From Durusdinium trenchii (lineage: Eukaryota; Sar; Dinophyceae; Suessiales; Symbiodiniaceae), in assembly GCA_963970005.1 (NCBI GenBank), contig CAXAMN010008480.1, forward strand, positions 2,687 to 66,686: a stretch of 64,000 bases of DNA. Reading direction: 5' to 3'. Position numbers and translations under genes: made by a program. The first letter of the stretch is position 1; each line of letters opens with the position of its first letter. The notes under the pieces are model-generated. The model searched no databases. It saw nothing but the letters and a program-made list of their open reading frames with translations, and was not told where the DNA came from. Positions 57,427 through 64,000 of the stretch are shown one piece after another.

Positions 57427-57499
57427 GTAATTGTTTCCAGATTTTTCTTTTTGTCCCGATTTGTATTTTGCTATTGGGGTCTTTAGTTGGGCTAATTCA

Positions 57500-57542
57500 T
57501 AGTTATATGTATATATCAAAATTGTATATATATATATATATT
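57500..57542. repeat. TA microsatellite
   Basis: A TATATA tract between copia 2 and the ARL2 gene. Confidence 0.85.
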
Positions 57543-57616
57543 TGGCCTTCACAATGAAGTTAAGATTAACCGTGATTACCTTACCAGCACCCAGAAACTC
57601 CTTTTCACCGGATCGA

Positions 57617-59147
57617 TTAATCCAGACAGAATATCCTCGAAGAAATGTCTGCAACTAGCCACTTCACTCCTTCCAAAAGGCCCTGGCGACATGAGTTGAC
57701 TTGACAGCCGTGTAGTGGTTCTGTCAATTGCCTTGGTGTGGAGACTTATGAAGGCCCACCTCACCGGTGTATGCCGAGCAGGCCAAAATACACCTCAGCC
57801 ATTGCTCAACGACAGGCTGTGCTATGCATTGGTCAAACGTGTTGCGCTGCTGGGGAGCCTGCCAGTGACGTCTTTTGATCTGGTCAAGTTGCAAGAAATC
57901 CCGAATTTCAGAAGCGTTCCTCAAGCGACAAATGCATTCTGGGGAACCAAATGTGAATCGTATGGAAAATGATCTAATTCAGACAAGCTAAGATCCCGAT
58001 CATTGCCCCTGGAAGATCCTGCTTGTTCGCAAAGATCAGAAGAGTAGCACCTGTGTTTTCCCCCGCTGTGGTTTTGCCACTCAGATCTCTCTCCACAAGC
58101 TAAAACTTGCAGGTGCCTGCTAGCCGCTCCTCCTGCAACAGCCTTTCCTCATTGATGCTGAAATCACCCTTGTGACCCAGATTGACGAACGGAGTGAGCA
58201 CCCCTCAAATTCAGCCAAAGGGCCAGCTCTTGCTTGCAGTCCTGGCTCCCGCGAAACTATCCAGCAAAACATGACAATACAGCAGCTCAACCACAAATAA
58301 TTTGCTGACACTTCCCCCATCCAAGAACATGCTTGGCCCTGTTCTGCCGGCACGAAAAGTCAAAGCCGGGCCTCAAGCCGTTGCCTATCTGCAGAATCAA
58401 CAACCTCAAGGCATATCTTCCTGCTAACTTCGCCAAAGCTGCGGCAGGTCAGGGCCATACCCAAATCAAGCCGTCGGTGGCCTCGAAGTAATTCCTTGCA
58501 AGCTCTTTTTGGCTCTTTAGGTTGAAGCTGGGTTGATCATCTTGAAGACATGCTCATGCACACACCCAGGTCCTCCAATAACTTCGGATCGTTCTTTGGC
58601 CACCAACATCCCAGATGTTAAGCTTGTAGCCTTCGTACCTCACAGTTGACGAACACAGGATCCCAAACATGCATGCCTTCATTCATCCTGGCTCCCCACT
58701 CCACTGTTTTTATGTTGAAGCCCAACGTGGGGGAGATCGTATCCACCGGCTCTCCATTGAACCTTGGACATTGGCAAAAACCAAGACCACTTGATTTAAA
58801 GAACCAAGGTTACATTTTTACAGCTGGGTTGCTTCTTCAAGATTGTAGTCTTGCCTAGCACGAACTGGTTTGAATGATGCAGCATATCAGCACTATATAA
58901 TAGAAGTTAGCGCCTGCATTGTCCAGGCCCAACATCAGCAGGCGGATCTCCTGACTTAAACATACTTTCGGCAAGACACGGCCACAAAAAGACCAAAATG
59001 CATGCCACAGTGCCTTCTCCTCTTGCTTCATTTTCCTCTCCAAGTCAATGGGTACAGAGCGAAGTCAAAAACTTTTTGGTGGAACATGGCGTGAAGACAA
59101 GTATACAACTTTGCGACCCATGACCTCAGGATTTTCATAAGACCCAT
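57617..59147 (-). CDS. ARL2: ADP-ribosylation factor-like protein 2 (small GTPase), 13 exons
   Basis: Minus-strand exons: 59147-59125, 59035-59014, 58950-58914, 58854-58833, 58762-58700, 58638-58573, 58494-58461, 58404-58372, 58168-58117, 58050-58002, 57919-57860, 57793-57760 and 57682-57617. They total 561 bases, 186 codons plus stop, against about 184 residues in known ARL2. The product reads [12 protein letters not shown], the P-loop [29 protein letters not shown], the switch-[34 protein letters not shown], the base-specificity FANKQD and CSAYTGE, and ends [12 protein letters not shown]. Gly2 is present. ARL2 works with tubulin cofactors and with BART/PDE6D-type carriers in tubulin folding and lipid-protein transport. 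Donors include GT, GC (for example 59013, 58913, 58832) and GA (58572, 58001). The exon 58168-58117 start and the 57860/57793 junction are the least certain. Confidence 0.93.
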
Positions 59148-59470
59148 GGCGCTCGGTCAGGTGCCGGGGCCACGGGCCCAATTCTCTGAATTCCAAATTG
59201 CTATGAGAACTGCTTGTGAACTGTATGTTGCTTGGAGTCGTGATTTCAGCGATGCTTGCCCTGCATTGCTGCTTCTTTGATGCTTGAGTTTGTGGGTCTC
59301 TGATCCGAAGGGTCGAATTCGAACATCTTCATGCCAGCGCTAGATAGTGCAAGTCAATTGCTCAAACTCCTCTGCTTAGCTTTTGTCAGGGCAAGTGCAC
59401 GCCGCCAGAATCTATGCAGCTCATAGCCAACTTACAGTATATAAATCCTTTTTAACTTCTCATTGCCATG
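59148..59470. other. Spacer between two minus-strand genes
   Basis: About 320 bases separate the PPR stop from the ARL2 start. No TATA box, poly-A signal or repeat was recognised. Confidence 0.5.
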
Positions 59471-61899
59471 TCATCCCTTGTGACTCTGAATCTTGTGTCC
59501 AAGACTTTCCAGCAATTCCGTTGCACGCTTTCGGCCCACAGCACGAGCCAAGCCCCCGAAAATGTGCTGGTTTGGCACAACACCCGCATGAATGGCCTCG
59601 CAAATGCAGCTTTCAGCGCGCTGTGTCTCTTTGGGTTTTGCTGTTGCATAGGCCAGGAGCTGTGCGTAAATGAAGAACTCGTTTGGCTTTAGACCTTCTT
59701 TCTGCATTTCTACTGCTATGTCTTCGACCTGTTGCCACTTGCCTCTGTAGGCAAATGGTCGGGCAAGAGCAGAATATGTGACCACGTGAGCCCGAATTCC
59801 TCTGGACCGCATCCGCTTAAACATGGCCAAGGCCTTCTCGCAATCACCGGCTTTTCCACAGGCATCCATGACACTACCATAAACGATGGAATCGCTCTGT
59901 AGGCCAGAGCCTTCTAGATCCAACAGCCACTTCTCTGCCTCATCTGCCTTGCCTGCTTTGGCACATGCATTGATCAGGGCGCTATACGTATGAAGATTGG
60001 GTGCCACGCCCATCTCAAGCATCTTACTGTGCCAAAACTCCGCGCGCTGCAAACGGTCCTCGCTCGAGGCCTTGGCACATGCATTGATAACAGCACCGAA
60101 AGTCACCACGTTTGGTTCAATGCCACGCTTCAACATCTCCTGATCAAATGAGAAGCATTCCCAGGGCATGTTGATTGACATCAGTAACATAGCGAAGTAG
60201 TGCTCTTGACACCCTCGGACCTTGGAGTTTAAGTTTTGGCGATGATGCCAAGTGATTTGGGGGATGCAAGAAACCCTTCGAAACCACCTGTTTTCCAGCA
60301 CTGAAGGGGTGGAAGATCGCAACAAAATCACTCCGTCCCTCTGAGTCCCTCTTTTTCCGTGTCCTCCATCCACTTCTCTGCCTTCTCCAAATCACCAGCC
60401 TTTGCACAGGCATCAATGAGGCTGGCAAAGGTCGTAGTGCTGGCCTGTAAGTTCCGGCTGAGCATGTCTTCCAGCCAGGCTTCCGCCGATTGAATATTCC
60501 CTTTGACTCCACAGGCATGGATCAGGGAGTTGTAGCTTACAGTGTCCTGATCTCAAAGCATAGCAGGAGTTGCAGTCTTGGTTGGTTCTTTTGATGTGTG
60601 AGATTTGAAGTGGCTCAATCTCCAAGTTTGAGTTTAAACGTCCGGATCAAGGAAAAACGGAGGTATGGTTAAGACGGTTATGAGAGGCAGGACCATCAAC
60701 AGCAGCCACAGTGAACATTCACACATTTTCACACGGTCTGTCTTCACATCTCTTCGTCACTTGTTCCAAGTGGCAGGCTCCACACCCATCTCAAGCATCT
60801 TGGTCTGCCAGCGGCTTGCAGAAGTCTCATCCCCATGGCGGGCAAAGGAATGGATCACAGTAGCAAAGCTTATAACATTTGGCTGCTGGCCTTTGTCTAG
60901 CATGCGCTGCAGCCAAGTCTCGCATGCTCTGCTTTTCCCTGCCTTGGCATAGGCATCCAGCATGGTGTTGTAACCTTGGCAAACGTGCACCATGCAGGTA
61001 ATCAGCTGCCTGTCATTTTGCATGATTCTCCTTCCCGTATGAATCACTGTTGCGCATTGCAGGGATGCTGGGGCAGGCCCACATCTAGGTGACCAAGACT
61101 TCTGTACGTCTCAACTTCGACGTGCTTTGACGTTTTGAACCTCCTACCCTACGAGAGGCAATGGAGACGCCGCGCGGGGCAACATGTTGACCAAAGCCCA
61201 ACTGGCTTTAAAAATTGCCACGGCCACTATTCGAGGACCAGTTGTGGCCCTAGCAAACCAAAACAACGAGAGATCAGATCAGCAAACATAACTCTGGAAC
61301 ATCCAATACAAAGAACTCTTGTTTGAACATACATCCTTGCAAACCCACATGACATAACCACCATGTGCCATCAAAGGGCTGCAAACAGTGGCCTTGCCCA
61401 TCTCTTCCATTCGAAGGATCCACTCACCGGCATCTTTGTAGCTTCCATTTTTGGCATGTGCTCGAAGTACAAGGTTGTAGCTCAAAGCATCTGGCAAGCC
61501 ATGTTCTGCCTCGAACTTTTTCAGCATTGTCACTAGTCTTTTTGCCTCCCCGTTCTGAGAGGCTTTGTCCAAGTCTCTGTTTAGCTGGGTTTGAGCTGCC
61601 TTGAAGGCTTCAGATTTGCCATCAGGGCGTTCTAAACGGCTCTTTTGACCTTTTTGATCTTTCTGGCTGGGCTTCTTGCTTTGCCAAAGGTAGGCTTGAA
61701 GCGCAAGCACTGCCAGCGCACATCCAACCAACAAATCTGCTGCACTCCCGCACAACTGTTTCAAACTGGCCGTTTCAAAAGAACCAAAGAGAAGCTGATC
61801 CAAACCAAATGCCAGTGCCACAAGCGCAAGCAAAACGCTGAGGTGGATTGCTTTCTTGTTCTTGCCCTCTTTGACGGTCTCGGTGTAGGGTTTATCCAT
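59471..61899 (-). CDS. Membrane-anchored pentatricopeptide repeat (PPR) protein, multi-exon
   Basis: Minus strand, ATG at 61899 (MDKPYTETVKEGKNKKA). Exon 1 carries two hydrophobic helices (LSVLLALVALAFGLDQLLF and DLLVGCALAVLALQAYLW), a basic linker and the first repeat (LPDALSYNLVLRAHAKNGSY). Exon 2 (about 61000-60770) has YNTMLDAYAKAGKSRACETW and PNVISFATVIHSFARHG. Exon 3 (about 60550-60365) has TVSYNSLIHACGVKG and FASLIDACAKAGDLEKAEKW. Exon 4 (about 60150-59471) has PNVVTFGAVINACAKASSED, PNLHTYSALINACAKAGKAD, VYGSVMDACGKAGDCEKA and a non-PPR tail ending QSHKG. About eight 35-residue repeats follow the xYNxLIxAxxKxG pattern. PPR proteins bind RNA, mostly in plastids and mitochondria; the N-terminal helices suggest membrane or organelle targeting, by inference. 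The exon 2 donor is GC. Confidence 0.88.
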
Positions 61900-62148
61900 G
61901 GACCAAACCAATATGTAGGCACGGTATCGCAAGCCGTTCGGCACAGAAAGCACCAAAGGCTATCTTGCAACAGCACCCGAAAGTGCTTGAGCTAGAACGC
62001 CAATATGTAAACCGGAGCCAGCAGGTACTCATTCAAGAGATTCCAAGGGACAACAACCTTGTTTTCTTGATGAACGGTGTCATTTTCAAGGTGTGTGCGA
62101 GAAGCTGTTTACATGTGGACCTGTAATGAGTTTGGCATATCTTAAGGG
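61900..62148. other. Region upstream of the PPR gene, no feature seen
   Basis: The frame is open 19 codons upstream of the chosen ATG (to 61956), so translation could begin earlier. Otherwise nothing was recognised. Confidence 0.4.
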
Positions 62149-62224
62149 AGAGAGAGTGAGTGAGTGAGTGAGTGAGTGCGTGCGTGCGTGCGTGCGTGAG
62201 TGAGTGAGTGAGTGAGCGAGTAAG
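62149..62224. repeat. Tetranucleotide repeat (TGAG)n(TGCG)n(TGAG)n
   Basis: Roughly five TGAG, five TGCG and six TGAG units stand in a row. A TATA/ATAT tract follows at 62275-62320. Confidence 0.92.
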
Positions 62225-62487
62225 AAAGGGAGTGAGTTGTGTCCGTGAAGAAATGATCGAATATTAATATGAATGTTATATATATATAAATATATTTATT
62301 TATTTATATATATATATATGTGCGCCGTCACTCCTCCTTCCCTATGGTGGTGAAATGGTCTGCGTTACCTGCCCTTGGGCCACCGTCTTGGAAGACTGAC
62401 ACCAAGGGAACATGCTGAAGGATGAAATTAGAGGCGGACAGTGTTAAGCAGAGTCTGGCAAAATCCTGATGCGAGCCAAATGAGCAC

Positions 62488-62546
62488 AAACAAGAAGAAG
62501 AAGAAGAAGCAGCAGCAGCAGAAGAAGAAGAAAAATACGAAGAAAC
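62488..62546 (+). repeat. AAG/CAG triplet repeat
   Basis: AAG and CAG triplets give Lys6Gln4Lys4 in one frame after ATGAGCACAAAC (62480). This could be a poly-Lys N-terminus of a 72-codon frame ending near 62698, but a repeat artefact is more likely. Confidence 0.7.
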
Positions 62547-63886
62547 AAAATCGTTTATTAGAAGCTGCAAGGTACCAGGTGCCCTCAACCTTACAGCAGC
62601 ATCATCTTCCGCAACCTGGCGGTGGCATGTGCTGTGTGCGGATTCAACCTCTGTGGGCCTTGTGCGGTTTGAAGATGTTTGAAGCGTTTGCTGGGTAAAG
62701 CTTCGTGCTCTGGTAAGCAAAGCCGTTTTCAGGTTGATGTGAATTCCTAGCCGTCCCAATATTTTCTATAATGGACGCCATTTAACGGCGGGTTGTGTGG
62801 GTTGTGCAAATGCCGGCCCAGCTGGCTCGTGGCTGCCGTGGCTGTTGCTATCAAAGGCCAAACTGTAGTTCAGGGTGCTGATCTTGGAGATCAGCCATTC
62901 GGCTGGCAAGTTGTTCTGTTGCAGGCGAGCCGGGTCCGCCAGTGACTGTTGCTGGGAATGTGTTTTGTGCAGTCGCCAGGTGCTACTTCAGCAACGTAAA
63001 TGTTAACTGTGGTGAGTGCGGATTGTGCAGCACTGTGTTCAAAAAAAACGCACGAATTCATTGGCGGAGGGGGTTCTTCACAAAATGTGCTGCTTTTGTT
63101 GTGTGTCTCTCTCTCTCTCCCTCTCTCGCCGGCATGGCTCGTCACCGAGCCGTCTCACAGAGACGCCCATCTGCAACTGCCGTCAAAGGCGAGAGGCCAA
63201 GGGGTAACACAGAACGGACGGGAGTTAAGAGCGAAAATGTGGACATCTGTGTGTTTCCTGATCTCTTCAGTTTGCCCCCAGGCATCAGCCCAGTGGTCGC
63301 GCAGGTTTCTCAATATTTGTTGGTCAGTGTTGGTGGCGTCACCGTTGCGAATGACTAGTAGAAATTGTTCCCCCGTGCTTTCGCTGTAACCATTTCCGAC
63401 GTTTATGGTCGTCGGTGTAAGCATTTCCTTTGTCGTGTTGTTGTTTGAGCAACTGTTGCTGTGTGTGTGTGTTTGTGCCACTCCCTGTTTCTAAGGGATA
63501 CAGTAAACATCACTGCAACCTCTGTAACTAGGCCTCCTTCTTAATCGATTTCAATTGCAGCCAGGATAAACCTGGCGCGCGCCAGGGAGGTGCAAACGCA
63601 CCTGTTTTGGTTAACTGTTGGTTGGTTGCTGTGGTCCATGGTTTGTTTCATGGTGGTTCATGTGCTTGATGTTGTTCCAGACAATCTTTTGAGTTCCATT
63701 TCTCGTTTCACCCTGCGATGTCCCTGTGCACTTGGCTCCTTTTCATCGCAACCACATACTTTTGTCCTGTCTCGTCTTCTTCTCATGTCTTCGTCCATTT
63801 GTCTTTTGTGTGCGCACACATGCACACAAGCCTAAACCTTAGCTTCAGCCTTTGCCCCCCCACGCTTGGCCTTTTTCAATTAGCAG
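62547..63886. other. Stretch without supported gene
   Basis: A CT-rich microsatellite lies at 63101-63128. Open frames near 62940-63390 have no recognised domain. Confidence 0.35.
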
Positions 63887-63939
63887 GGGACCAGGTGGAG
63901 TACATCGTCGCCTGGTCGAGGAAGCTGGCGGGGATATGA
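63887..63939 (+). CDS. Possible terminal exon of an unidentified + strand gene
   Basis: After a pyrimidine-rich tract and AGCAG acceptor the frame reads DQVEYIVAWSRKLAGI and stops at TGA 63937-63939. No other exon of this gene is identified; it could equally be an internal exon read in the wrong frame. Confidence 0.25.
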
Positions 63940-64000
63940 GTGAGACGCCACCTCCACGTACCTGCTTGTGAACAGACTGGCTCCAATGGTCCTCAGGGAG

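Larger units (their letters stand above)
49366..57431 (+). mobile_element. Ty1/copia LTR retrotransposon, element 2, recent insertion
   Basis: It runs 49371-57426 with GTAAT target duplications at 49366-49370 and 57427-57431. The two 227-bp LTRs look identical over their whole length, so insertion is very recent. It has the same primer-binding site as element 1 but an unrelated LTR sequence, a different gag and an additional C-terminal region. No clear polypurine tract is visible upstream of the 3' LTR. It inserted at the edge of the 22-bp minisatellite. Confidence 0.97.

Noticed and set aside
62149-62224. CRISPR-like or telomere-like array.
   Set aside because: It is a simple TGAG/TGCG tetranucleotide repeat without spacers; dinoflagellate telomere TTTAGGG is absent.
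1-64000. tRNA, rRNA and snRNA genes.
   Set aside because: I looked for GGTTCRANYCC-like T-arms and conserved rRNA or U-RNA words and saw none I could support by eye; a covariance-model scan would be needed.

Overview
The window looks like nuclear DNA of a dinoflagellate, probably from the Symbiodiniaceae/Suessiales side. The reasons are intermediate GC, protein genes cut into many small exons, introns that start GT, GC or even GA and end AG with an AG|G motif at both junctions, large Ty1/copia polyproteins, a non-LTR retroelement with cysteine-rich tails, and a PPR gene. No bacterial operon logic applies. Exon boundaries were read by eye from frame continuity and family motifs, so many are approximate.

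Left arm (1-29.4 kb, every recognisable gene on the + strand): a partial b558-type succinate dehydrogenase membrane subunit (3-1071), a Pho80/U-type cyclin (2404-4071), a Pumilio-family RNA-binding protein (5052-6835), an unidentified single-exon protein (8384-9224), an unidentified multi-exon gene (10022-11638), a class 3 (DAG-lipase-like) lipase (12311-15216), an SGNH/GDSL hydrolase (15604-17749), an unidentified gene (17931-19080) next to or continuous with an RRM/RS splicing-factor gene (19139-20947), further unidentified exon clusters (21848-22541, 23223-23487, 25277-26672), and a coiled-coil gene (28560-29470) that runs into AT-rich DNA. A short dispersed repeat with core CTAGTAG recurs at eight places, several of them inside introns.

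Centre (29.4-57.4 kb): a retroelement block. It holds an AT-rich desert, copia element 1 (30422-38469, 154/155-bp LTRs, 4-bp target duplication, one in-frame stop), a decayed non-LTR element (about 38.5-43.26 kb), a second AT-rich desert with a minus-strand fragment of a related non-LTR element (45.7-46.8 kb), a 22-bp minisatellite with a 400-N assembly gap, and copia element 2 (49371-57426, identical 227-bp LTRs, 5-bp target duplication). Both copia polyproteins carry a C5-cytosine-methyltransferase-like domain between protease and integrase. Both non-LTR copies carry a ubiquitin-specific-protease-like module. Copia 2 also has a membrane/coiled-coil/cysteine extension after RNase H.

Right arm (57.6-62 kb, minus strand): an ARL2-type small GTPase whose 13 tiny exons assemble to exactly 186 codons plus stop (57617-59147), and a membrane-anchored PPR protein (59471-61899). 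The last 2 kb hold microsatellites and one plausible + strand terminal exon. The two host-gene clusters therefore lie on opposite strands, with the mobile-element block at the switch.
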